This document shows, piece by piece, positions 1-11,200 of a DNA stretch of 64,000 nucleotides. Source of the DNA: Acheta domesticus. Lineage: Eukaryota > Arthropoda > Insecta > Orthoptera > Gryllidae. The position numbers and the translations under genes were made by a program. Location of the stretch: positions 214,743,420-214,807,419 of the forward strand of contig JAHLJT010009436.1 of assembly GCA_031308135.1 (NCBI GenBank). Reading direction: 5' to 3'. Under the pieces are notes generated by a model. The model was given only the letters and a program-made list of their open reading frames with translations. It was not told the origin of the DNA and did no database searches. The stretch's first letter is position 1. The number at the start of each line of letters is the position of its first letter.

Positions 1-1250
1 AAATGGCAATTTTCTTTTAAAAATTATGTGCCGTTTAAGAGAAAATGGCGTTTTAGCACTACTAAAAATGCGAAATTTGAAGCTCATTTTCACAGAAAAT
101 TTTTGAGTTTTCAAAATACTTTATTTGAAGTTATTTGAAGCACTTACACTCACAAATATAATCATCTTTACAAATTGCGGATAATGTGCATATTAAAGAT
201 GTGAGAGATCTTTCAAAAAATTTACATTTATATAATTTTTGAAAAAAACAAAAAAAACTCAAAATAAACTTCACGCTATACTAATGAGTGTAATTAGCAC
301 TATCCGTTACAAAAGTTTCAAGAAAAAAATTGCAGCCATATACGAGAAAATGACGTTTGAGCATTTCTGAAAATGCCGAAATTTGAGCTACTTTTCACAG
401 AAAACGGTAGTGTTTTCGAGAAACTTTACTTGACATTATTTAAAGCATATATACTCGTAAATATAATAATGTAAAAAATCGCCGATAATGTAAATATTAA
501 CAACGTGAGAGACAAGTAAAAAAATTTACATTTTGGTAATTTTTGAAAAAACCAACCGATAGACCAAAATGGCTTTTATGTCATTGATAGAGTACATTTA
601 CCACTATCCCTACCAAAAGTTTAAAGAAAAAATTTGGAGCCGTTTTTGAGAAAATGTTGAAAATCCCCGGGGGGCTTCATATAAAGTACCCCCAAATTTT
701 AAAGAATCTTTTTCAAAATCACAAAGCTTCGACTAGAATCAGATCGACTGGGGAATATCAATTTTGAAGAAAATCGACCGAACGGTTTAGGCGCTAGCGT
801 TGACCACAGACGGACAGACGGACAGACGGACAGACGGACAGACGGACAGACGGACAGACGGACAGACGGACAGACGGACAGACGGACAGACGGACAGACG
901 GACAGACGGACAGACGGACAGACGGACAGACGGACAGACGGACAGACGGACAGACGGACAGACGGACAGACGGACAGACGGACGGACGGACGGACGGACG
1001 GACAGACGGACGGAATGCCGTCAATCGATTTTTAAGTATGAAGAAGCAACAAATCATGGATTTTGACCACACCACGTGTTAGGGGATTTTTTTTTCTTAA
1101 TTTAGCAACTGGTTTTATCCACTTACTCGTTTTCACGGCCCGGCAATTAATTTTTTTCCGCCGAAAATTGGCCATTTTTTCGCGCAGCATTACATAACTT
1201 TCCCTATACTACGTATATCACTCCGTGTATACGTACGTATACGGGAAAGT
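1..1250 (-). repeat. ACTTTCCC-family repeat, copy A (runs off window edge)
   Basis: This stretch is a near-complete reverse-complement match to 43213-44586. Read on the minus strand it starts at 1250 with the ACTTTCCCGTAT terminus, has the palindrome GTATACGTACGTATAC at 1227-1242, then a head of about 200 bp, a microsatellite, and an array of degenerate modules. The landmark GAGAAAA recurs at 39, 344 and 648, a period of about 305 bp. The far terminus lies outside the window. No open frame of credible length is present and I do not recognise the family. Confidence 0.85.
806..1012. repeat. GACGGACA octamer microsatellite
   Basis: About 20-25 near-perfect copies of the octamer GACGGACA, grading into GGAC tetramers at the right edge. 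It sits inside ACTTTCCC-family copy A, at the point where other copies in the window carry only a few such units (about 42700, 43450 and 53970). It looks like a slippage expansion of a short internal motif. Open frames across it on both strands are artefacts of its lack of stop codons. Confidence 0.95.
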
Positions 1251-1733
1251 AAAAAACAGAAGAAAGCCGCGTTGCGCGGAAGTAATATCTTAGTTTATTA
1301 AAATGCGCACAAAAAACATAATGGTTAAATAGATATCAATTTGAGAAGAATTTCCGTGTTGGTTTCATTAAAAGTGAACCACGGGTTGCGCTATTATAAC
1401 AATTTTCATTATGGAAGATGATAATGCAGAACAGTTGACGTGAAGTGCTAAATACATGATATAATATATGATATGGAAATCGGCATTTTTCGGCGTGATG
1501 GGGGTCGAAAATGTACATTTTGAATATAAACCAGAGATATTGAGACCAAATGGGGAATCTTGAACATTGTGGCAGGGTTATCTACTAAAAATAGTGGAAA
1601 ACGGAAAAATTTATTGGTAACAATACTTGAACAATAATGGCGGCGGCGTGATTTTTTTTTATTATTATTTTTTTTTTATTTAAGGAATAAAGATAGGAGG
1701 CAACGACAATGAAAACGAAATGTATATGGTTTG
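1251..1733. other. Unassigned AT-rich DNA
   Basis: No gene, recognisable repeat or splice pattern is visible. A 60-codon minus-strand frame at 1336-1518 has no recognisable motif. Confidence 0.5.
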
Positions 1734-2066
1734 GTGAGTCAGCTTTGGTGGGAGATACATGTGTTGCGTGAGAACATTTGAATAGAAAACTTTAAATCTT
1801 GGTAGGACGTGTTAGTGATTATTCGCAAAGTGAAAGTGTGACAAAACCATATTGATTTTTTTGGGGGAAAACATTTGTTTTACAAATTTGAATTATGATT
1901 CGTGAGTCAGCTTTGGTGGGAGATACATGTGTTGCGTGAAACATTTTTTTTTACTAGAAAAACTCGGGAGGACATGTTAGTAATTATTCGCAAAGTGAAA
2001 GTGCGATAGAAACAATATTAATCTTTTGCGTGGAAAACATTAGTGTTTATAAATTTGGATTGTGAA
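1734..2066. repeat. Two-copy tandem repeat, 168-bp unit
   Basis: The phrase GTGAGTCAGCTTTGGTGGG begins at 1734 and again at 1902. The sequence after it, including a shared ATTCGCAAAGTGAAAGTG segment and a closing AAATTTG tract, is repeated with scattered substitutions and small indels. Two units are present. No coding potential is seen. Confidence 0.85.
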
Positions 2067-3740
2067 AGACATAGCAATGAATGTTGAAATGGATAGAGCG
2101 CGAAGACGCTGAATAGTTGCTCGCGAGCAGATCAGCGTCTACGGGGAGCGTGTGAAGATTCGGCGCCCCCAGAAAGAATCTTTTTCGCTGAGTTTAATAG
2201 TTAACTTTGTGAATGATTGTGAATGTAATTGTCATGAATCTAAAAATAACTTTGTAGAAGCTAATCGTCACGTTTCTGCTCATTGAAATTGTTTGCAATC
2301 CTGATTTGGGACTGAGTGAAAGCTTAGCTAATCGTATGATTTGGTTTTTGGTTTTTACGATGTTCTGAAAAAAATGTTGAAGAAAACGTCGGTTTACTTT
2401 GTGACGTTGGTAATCTGCCATGCAAAATGTCTTCAGAATTTATTGTTCTTGTTGTTTTGTTTGCTTCATAGTGTTTTTTATACTGGACGCTTTTTGTATT
2501 AACGTGATATTGTTCAAGGCCAAGAGTATTTTCAAAATAACAGCTTACATAACACTGGCAGTATACATTCTTTTTCGCTGGAAGAAAGCCAATTGCTTAG
2601 ACAAATTAATCTCCATAACTCAACCTCTTTTGAATATAAATATCTGGGTCATCTTTTGGAGTAATGAGCCGTAATTGAGTAATAAGTAAAAGAGAGCAAA
2701 TAATACTGCGAAGTATGCATCTGTTTTTCGCCCATATGCACACAGAAGTTGGTATAAAACAAAACATATTTCATTTTAAGAATGTGCGTTAAATATTTTT
2801 AACTCAATATTTTAATGAATTTTGGGATAAGTAAGACGCTTTACGAAAGTGAAAACTGTGTTATCTCAAAAGAATCTGAATGCTATAAATGATTTTCCTT
2901 ATAAATGTCTCTACTAGATGTTTAGCTATAGAGTATAACGTAAATACTAGCCAGAAATGGCAAAAGTAAAAAATAATAATAAAATACCAATATTTAACTT
3001 ATACTTTGCATAATCTTGTTCATTTGGTATTTTTATTGTTTAAATTTTGCTTTAATTCATTTCCTTAGGAAGAAAGAAGACTTTCAAATCTTCCTAATAT
3101 ACAGTAAAAGACTAAGAATAACAATCGACTAGATGTGTCTGAAACATTGAATGCATCCGTGACGGGTTACCTGAGAAGGAAGTGAAAACTAAATTGTTGA
3201 CGTAACCAAACCACTTTAACCACTCACAATTCGAACTTGTCAAGACTTTACAATCGTGCATTGACGCAGAAACAAGTGTTCTCCAAATAGATGAAGAGAT
3301 AATGAAGAGTAGATGGGTGTGGCTTTAACCGGTCAAGGTCACGCCATCGCTACATCCGCTTATTGTTCGACGACCCTCGCGAACTCTGTGGGCTGATCTT
3401 CCCTTACTCAGGGGACTTAAAGCTTCCATCGCACTTGCGTGCTGGCAATTCAAAATCGCGTGCATCTCCCTCTACACTTCATTCAAAAGCCATGGCCTTG
3501 GCTTCTGTATCGTAGTTAAGACACGGGGTCGCTCGGCTTATCACATAGCAACGTAACATTGGAATCGTTTAACTAGCATGAAAATGTAATTTATTTCTTG
3601 CCGGGATTCGACGAATTTTGTATGCCAGCAAATATAATAAAGAAAAAATAACTACGTCGTGTTTTTACATATGCCTTCAATTTCCGAATGTCTCAGTCAT
3701 AAAACAAAACAATATACTTGATTCGATAGCATTAAGTAGT
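2067..3740. other. Unassigned intergenic DNA
   Basis: AT-rich sequence with a more GC-rich island at about 3240-3560. The frame at 2420-2674 encodes a hydrophobic 84-residue peptide without a recognisable family. I see no repeat shared with the rest of the window and no gene I can support. Confidence 0.4.
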
Positions 3741-3749
3741 TTGTAAGTC

Positions 3750-3960
3750 CGTAAACTGATGGTTCCAACCACTGAAAGCGGACCGGGGGATCCTAGATTC
3801 GAATCCAGACGGCGGTGGATTTACCAACAAGTGACTAAATCAGGGGTTCCCAACGGAGTTGGCATCGACCACCTAGGGATTGATGAAATTTTGAAGCGGT
3901 TAATGAGGGTCAAGGAGTCGATTGGGGACTATGGCCGAATATGAACCGACGCATTGATGC
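3750..3960 (+). mobile_element. Possible tRNA-derived SINE head
   Basis: The segment GATTCGAATCC near 3797 matches the RNA polymerase III B-box consensus. It is preceded about 35 bases upstream by TGGTTCCAACC, a weak A-box candidate, and the intervening sequence looks tRNA-like. No poly(A) tail or target-site duplication was found, so this is tentative. Confidence 0.35.
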
Positions 3961-5099
3961 GACGCGACGATGGAAAGGTATAATCAAGATCCCATTGATT
4001 GCAAAACATATTAAATAAACTTGATAATTCATTTCTCTGGGATATATACAACAAATTATATAAATTACAAATACGCTCTTCTCTTTCGTAACTGTCGTCC
4101 ATCCTTAGGATCAGGGCCTAGATAGGCTGCACTACACCAGACCCCCGGATTAAGAGGCCCTTAATAAGACCCCGCGGAAATCGGAAATTATCGGGAAAGA
4201 ATAATTACACTAGTCATAGTATTACAGAAAATGTATTTAAAACACTTTATTTCACATTTATTGCAGATAGGGGTCCCATTTTAACATTGTTCCGAGGGAT
4301 CCCAGAACAGATAACAGCTTAGACTGTTTAGAAAACGCAAAATATTATAACTATCTATTCCAAACCACGTTCTATTGCGGAGAAGAGCGAGTTTGTAATT
4401 TATTATTATATGTTTCGTGGCTCTATATCACAAAAAGCACTACCTGCAATACGTAAAGGAGAAATGTTAGGGCCAGTTAAAAACGCTCAACTTTCTGTCA
4501 GAATTTCACAGCAAATGAGATCAGTTAGAAACTCATCTACTCAGCAACTCTCGCTATTTACCAAACTATTGGTATTCGAAAATGTTATCTTTAAGACATT
4601 TATGTGCAGTTTTTTGTGTTATAAATTATTTGGAATTACGTAAGGGGGATCGATGGAGACAACAATTCTTTGAAAAGGGAGTCGATGATCGAAAGAAGTT
4701 GGGAATCCCTGATCTAACTAAACACTTCTCGGATTCATTCGAGTCCGAAATTCCGGAATTCTGAGGCCGGCTGCTCTGGTTGATGTTTTTCCGCTGCGAT
4801 CAACTCCAGGCGAATGTCAGAGTAGTTCCTTAATCAATGGGCCACAGAACATGCGCGCGACCCCCCCTTTCTTGCCCATCCTGTCTCCACTCTCCACTCC
4901 CCAATTTGGACGATAAACTAATCTCCTAACCCCAGGACGGGCCATTGCCCGCTCCAACTATCTCGAAAAACTTCACTCCAAAGCGGCTGTTTTAGACATG
5001 AACTGTTTGGTAGTGCCGCGCCGGAATGATAGCTAAAACAAAGTTTGCGCTTCTCAAAGTATTCTTATGTTACGTGCTTATCGCGCTAAAACGCAAGGC
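3961..5099. other. Unassigned DNA upstream of the sorbitol dehydrogenase promoter
   Basis: Short frames at 4410-4643 and 4582-4764 have no recognised domain. A GC-richer patch at 4090-4200 resembles a degraded repeat, but no partner exists in the window. The last 300 bases rise in GC toward the promoter. Confidence 0.4.
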
Positions 5100-5279
5100 G
5101 TGTTCGGGAGCTTGCGCCAAACCACCGCTCCATCCGGCGAGTCCAATAGCCACGCGGCGTTGGTCGGCGCATGCGCACTGGGCAAACCGCCCGCGCCTCT
5201 ACATAAGGCCGCTTGGGCGCCTCCTCGCGGCACTGCACGAGCGGTGAGGTCCCTGTGCAGCGACGATCGATCGGCGAAA
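5100..5279 (+). promoter_or_regulatory. CpG-rich promoter of the sorbitol dehydrogenase gene
   Basis: The 180 bases before the start codon are markedly GC- and CpG-rich against AT-rich surroundings. They contain a CCAAT box (5143-5147), the palindrome GCGCATGCGC (5167-5176), which matches the core of the NRF-1 site, and an ACATAAGG sequence near 5200 that could act as a weak TATA element. The transcription start was not located; the short 5' UTR probably lies at about 5225-5279. Confidence 0.6.
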
Positions 5280-8200
5280 ATGGCCAACAAGAAGGACAAT
5301 CTCACTGCGGTGCTGTACACCGTCAATGATCTGCGGCTTGTAAGTACCGTGACCACGCCATTTTCTTCTTTTTAGAAATTTCTCATTTCAACCTTCGCCT
5401 CTTTTCAACCTCTCAACCTGTCACGCACGCCGCGTAGGTTGTTCGGGGCGTCTGGCTTGTCGGCTGGAGAACACGGAACGCAAATAACCCCTTGATCTTT
5501 CCCGTTCGCCCTATGAGAAGATTGTAGCTACGCTGTTGTCACGGACGGGATTCATCGCGTTTTCCTCTGCGTGACCTCGGTTAGAAACATGATCGTCACT
5601 ATGGTCACACCTTTCATTCCACGCGCTACTGAATTTTCATAAAGCCTAGGTCGTGGAAGGTCATAGTCGTTTTAATGATTGACTTGTTTGTTTGCTGAAG
5701 TCGAGGACACACACGACTGACCTGTTTACAGAAGCAGTTAAAACCGAATAATTTGTCACCTGACACTTAATTCGAAAACTGCGTTCGAGGACTGAATGGC
5801 CAAACTGTGGAGCCCCGTGATAATTATAAAATATTGAAAATTAATATAAAAGTAAACTATAACATTTTTAAACTTAAAAACTGAATTTTTATTGTTTCAA
5901 ATATTTATGAATGAATATAAACATTTGTTTAAAAAATTATCGGCGGTCCGGTCCCTATCTAGCTTTAAGCACGTGCTTTAATCCCCCGCTGATCGATTCG
6001 ACCAACAAAACAGGCTCGTTTATGACCTCTTTATTTAAAAGTCTACATTTGATTAGAATGGATAAGGATTCCGAATAGATAATAACTTTTTACCGAACAT
6101 TAAGAACTGAGACAACTTTCCTTAAAGCAGATTAGAATACCTTCTCACGTAACTTCAACAAAATTATAAATACCAGCAAAATAAATTATTTTTAATGGCG
6201 CATTCTGAACATATTTCTAATACTAATGCTCTTATTAATGCTTATTGCATAAAATAAATTATTTTTAATGACGCATTCTAAACATATTTCTAATATTGAT
6301 GCTTATTCCCATCACGTAAAATGAATTGCAAAATTTATTTTATGTTGATTTCGAAATTTTTCGTGGTATATTTGTTTGGAATCAGTTCGATTTATTCCAC
6401 ATCACTTTGTAAAATCCAATAAATCACAAGGCACCATGGGTAAGAGCTCAAAAGAGAAAACTAAGCTAGTTTTAAAAAAAGTCGGGCGAGCATTTAAAAA
6501 AGAAGGACAACAAGACAGAGAAAACAACGAAAACCACTTCTTATTTTTCAATTTCTCATACTCCAAATATAATTTCGTTATTTTCAGAAAATTTCTAAAA
6601 TAATGAATATGAAATAACTTGCGACACGCATCTATTCAGGTTCGAATTTTGTTATCATTTTTTTTTCTTTAGTGATCATTTCTGTTTATTTCAACACTTT
6701 ACTGACGTCAAACGGAGAAAATGTTTTCCTTTGGTGAAAACTTGTATTACAGCCTGATTAACTTAAATATTTAAAAGTGCAAATACTTAAAAACAATGAA
6801 AAGTGACGTTTTAATAATTCCAAAAAAATAAAAATATAATTTATGTAAGTCCCAACTTCAATTTAATAATTTTCTCTCACTCATTCAGTTTGAAGTGAAA
6901 TCGAAGCCATTTCCTCAAAGTATTTGAGATACCTGGTCATTTCTTGTAAGACACAATCAATATAAATTAAAATATCCAGTGGATCTGAAAACTGGGGATT
7001 AATTTTGTCAATCCTCGACACATCTGACAATGATACAAAGCAATCATTTTGAACGAACCTTCAAGAAACTAAAGGAACTTTTCTGTGTTTTAGTCAAATA
7101 AGTATGAAAAATATATTTTCCACACTCGATTTAAAATCTTTAAAGTTTCTTTATTTTAGCATGTGTTATAACTTGAGATATTTGCTAGAAGAATAAAATA
7201 TTTTGTAAAAAAAAAATAAAGATGTTTGTTCTTTCCTTAAAAAAGACCGACTGGTTTTAATGATACGCATATTGTACAACCAGCGTATTTGCATCTCTTG
7301 GACAAACACGTTCGACTAATGTGAAATTTCGATGTAATTTAATAAAACGAAAGGTCTCCAAATTCTAGGTATCAGACATGAAGAAAAACACTATTTCTTC
7401 AACACGATACACGTTAACAATAAATTATGTATGACCTTGCGCAACGAGTAACATTTAATGGTTTTATTGCAGGAGCAGCGGCCCATTCCGGAACCGAAGG
7501 ACGATGGTGAGTGTTTTCCTTCACGCCCCACTGGTGTTCGCCGGTGTTGTTACTAGTAGACGTCCAGACTGACTTGCCCGCTATTGAGTATCAAAGAGGT
7601 TGGGTTTAAAAGTCAACAGAGACGTACGTCATAGGGAGTTTAATTTTCTTAAGTGATTCAGTTCAAGCGGCGAGAATCTCATGAGTGTTCACTGCTCATC
7701 ACGAGTAATGCAGTCCGCGGATGGGTTGGAGCAGGCAGTGCACAGAATACTAGAGGACTAAAGGAGCACATTCTTTCTCGCATTATTTGTAAAGGCTACG
7801 CAATATAATGTGCACGGACTTGCAAAATAGGTTCCAACCTGCGAAAAGTTTCTTTCGGCTAGGATTCTAACTTAGGTTATTAGGAGGAGGCGGATTTTGA
7901 TGACCTAAAAGAGCGCCAAAAAACATCAGTAAAATGCTCTTAAAATGTTTTAAAATTTCCATTTTTTATTTCAAGAACAGATTTCATTACGGAAAAAATC
8001 TCATCAGAGTTGTAGTTTTGCAATGTTTATTTTGTGTTCGCAATTTTCGAAAGTATAGTTCACCGAAAATGGGGCCTGCGCCATTTTTTAAAGTGTTCCT
8101 TGATAAAGAACAGGAACTATTCAAGCAACACTGGAGTAAAAAAATTAAAGAAAAAAATTTGAACATTTTTGACGAAAAAATAAATAAATTGCCTTTATTT

Positions 8201-11200
8201 TAAAAAAATGCAAAAACTACTCGTTTAAAAAAAAATGTACATGACCTATATAAAGATCTAATTTTGTAGAACAGATTTCATCAAGGAAAATATCTCTATC
8301 ATCAATATACTACTTTTGCGATGATTTTTTGCAGTTTTCGAAAATGCAACTGTTCGCAGAAATGATACCTGCACCATTTGTTTAAACGTCTAATGCACTA
8401 TCCGAGGTGAGAAAATCAAAAAAAATATTGGAGCCGCTTTTGTGAAAATAATTGTTTAAAAATTGCCTATATTTCACGCAAAATTACTCGAAAACTACTC
8501 ATATTCTCGAAAAAATTGTACATGACCTTAATTTAAGGATATATCATTGTGGAACAGATTTCATTAAAGAAAAAATCTCTATTTTCAATACGGTAGTTGC
8601 AGAAAGACGCCGAAAAACGTGAAATTTTCCGAAAATTTGGAGAGTACGATACAATCAAATTGAATCCTGCGCCATTCTTTTGAACGTCCTTAGCTCTATT
8701 TGAGGAAAATGTTTAATCGAAAAATTTGGAACCATTTTGGAGAACAAATTGAAAATGTTAAGTCTAAAGTTCCTCCAAAATCAAAATATCAGTTTCAAAC
8801 TTGCAGGGTCTCGAGTTCGTCCACATCGATCAGGGATTATCAAATTTGGAGAAAATCGTCTGAACGGTGTAGATGCCAGCTTTGACCACAGACAGACAAT
8901 TTGCTAACCCATTCTTTTGGCATCAACGATCAGCCAGACCGATCAGGGAATATCAATTTCACGGTTTAGCCGCTGGCGTGACAAGGACATGACATATGCC
9001 TATTCAGACAACCCAAAGTATTAGAGAAATTTTATTACATTTAGAAGCAAGTATTATACGTTTTCGGTATCAGGGACCCACAAAAAAGTTTCTTTGTCGA
9101 AAAATCGCTATTTTTAAACTATGTTAATTATTATAATAAAATAAATGAATAAATAATATATTATTTGTATAAGATTATTGCAACATAAGCAAATAAAAAT
9201 TTAAAAAATAAATACATGAAAACAAATAAAAATTCTGAAGGCCAACAAAACTTTGAATACATGAATTTGGCATTTTAGAGCCGGATTTATCTGACTTTTG
9301 CTAGCTAGCTAGCAGTTCCCAAGCTCGGGTCCTGTTTTTATTTATTATCCAAGCCTGGAGGTAAGTAGTATTCCCATCACAGTATCTCACACACTAGGGC
9401 TGCTGAGCTTTTATTTTGTCGTACATCTACAAAAACTGAAAAGACAATAATTTTATTAGAAAGCCACAGCTGTGTTATTGCCCCAACCAGATATTGAACC
9501 CAGATGACACCAGAGAAAGCCAACTCCCTGACCACGAGTCACCCAATGAGAAAACCTGGGATACCTATATTATTTTTAAGTCAACACCAAGGTTCCAAAC
9601 ATCTGCTAATTGCTAAGTAAATTACAAGGATAAGTCCACTTTATAAAATAATAAACAGCAATTATTTATTACCTTGGAGTAGGGATTCTGGAGCTCAAGA
9701 AAATATGTGCTCTTAACACTTCTCCCAAATTCACCCCATACAGTTTTACTGCTTTCTGATGAAAGTTAAAATCAAACTGATCCTGAAATATGATAATGTA
9801 CTAATTAGTTTGAGAATAAAGAAGCATTAATATGAAATGATTGTTTTGTACAAGAAAATAAATAAAACATTGATTTGAGGCTCATGATAACTGTTTGCCT
9901 GATTACAGAGGTTCTTTTGCAAATGGGCTGCGTAGGAATATGTGGTTCTGATGTGCACTATCTTGTGCGAGGAAGAATTGGTGATTTCATTGTGAAAGAA
10001 CCAATGATAATGGGCCATGAAGCTAGTGGTATTGTGGCAAAATTGGGAAAAAATGTAACACATCTGAAAGTAGGTAAGTCATTAAATGATCTTTGATATT
10101 ATCTATAATACCCCCCCTCATAAGGCTTTGTAGTTGCAATTTTCCTTAAGTTAAAATTTAGCAATATCTATTTATCAATAAATGAACTTTTAAAGAGTTC
10201 ATGAACTGATTTCCTTGAATTGTCAATATTAAATCATTTTCAGATTTGGTAATCTTTTATCTCAAGTACTTGATAGCTTTGTGAAAAAACAAGCTACTCA
10301 GGACTTCTTATGTATTGAAAATATTGATAAGATACAGAATTACACAATTCTCCTGCAACTGTTTTCCTTGAATTTCTTTAAGAAGTTATGGTCATATACA
10401 ACCTGCTTCGTTTCCTAATTGCAGTATTTGCATTTAAAAATGCCATGATGATGAAGTACATTTGGAATTACACTAGAATTCTTACTTCCCAGGTGACAGA
10501 GTTGCAATTGAACCAGGTGTGCCTTGCAGGAAATGTAATTACTGCAAAGAGGGCAGATATAACTTGTGTCCCACAATATTTTTCTGTGCAACTCCACCAG
10601 ATCATGGAAATCTCTCTCGTTACTATGTACATGCTGCAGATTTTTGTTTTAAGTAAGTATACTCTCTGATTCTTAAATATACATTGTCACTACTCTAACA
10701 CGACAAAAAGAAAAGGAGCAAACACCTGAAAATAGTTCATATAATTCTTGGCATGGGCTACAAAATATTTAGAGCTTTCTTTAACCAAAATGTGTGCATG
10801 CAAAATGTACATTTATAATTCATATGAATTGGCAAGCACTGTTATGATCTTTATTCACCACCAATGAATGATAAATAAACATCTAAAGTTCCTTGTAGAT
10901 CATAATTGATGATATTGTTATTTGCAATGAATTATAATTTTTCTCTGAGTGTACAAGCAATTCAAATCTTATTCTCAACTCAATTTCCTTAATGATAGAA
11001 AATCATGATTTGTTTTCATTACTTCAACAACAATCATGTAGGCCTACTTACCAGAACATAAATAGAAAACATAACATTTAGGCCTATTCTGATTTTGACA
11101 TATCTAACTCGTCAAATAATTTAGCATTTCTTCCTTTGCACAATTTGTTATCAAACAGATAAATATTTAAAGAAAATAATATAAAAAAACAACAACTAAA

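Noticed and set aside
794..1075. Overlapping frames on both strands rich in RTDGQTD and SVRPSVCP
   Set aside because: Translation of the GACGGACA microsatellite; no start context or splice partners.
5067..5375. 102- and 92-residue frames across the promoter
   Set aside because: They overlap exon 1 in other frames and arise from high GC; the sorbitol dehydrogenase reading is spliced and complete.
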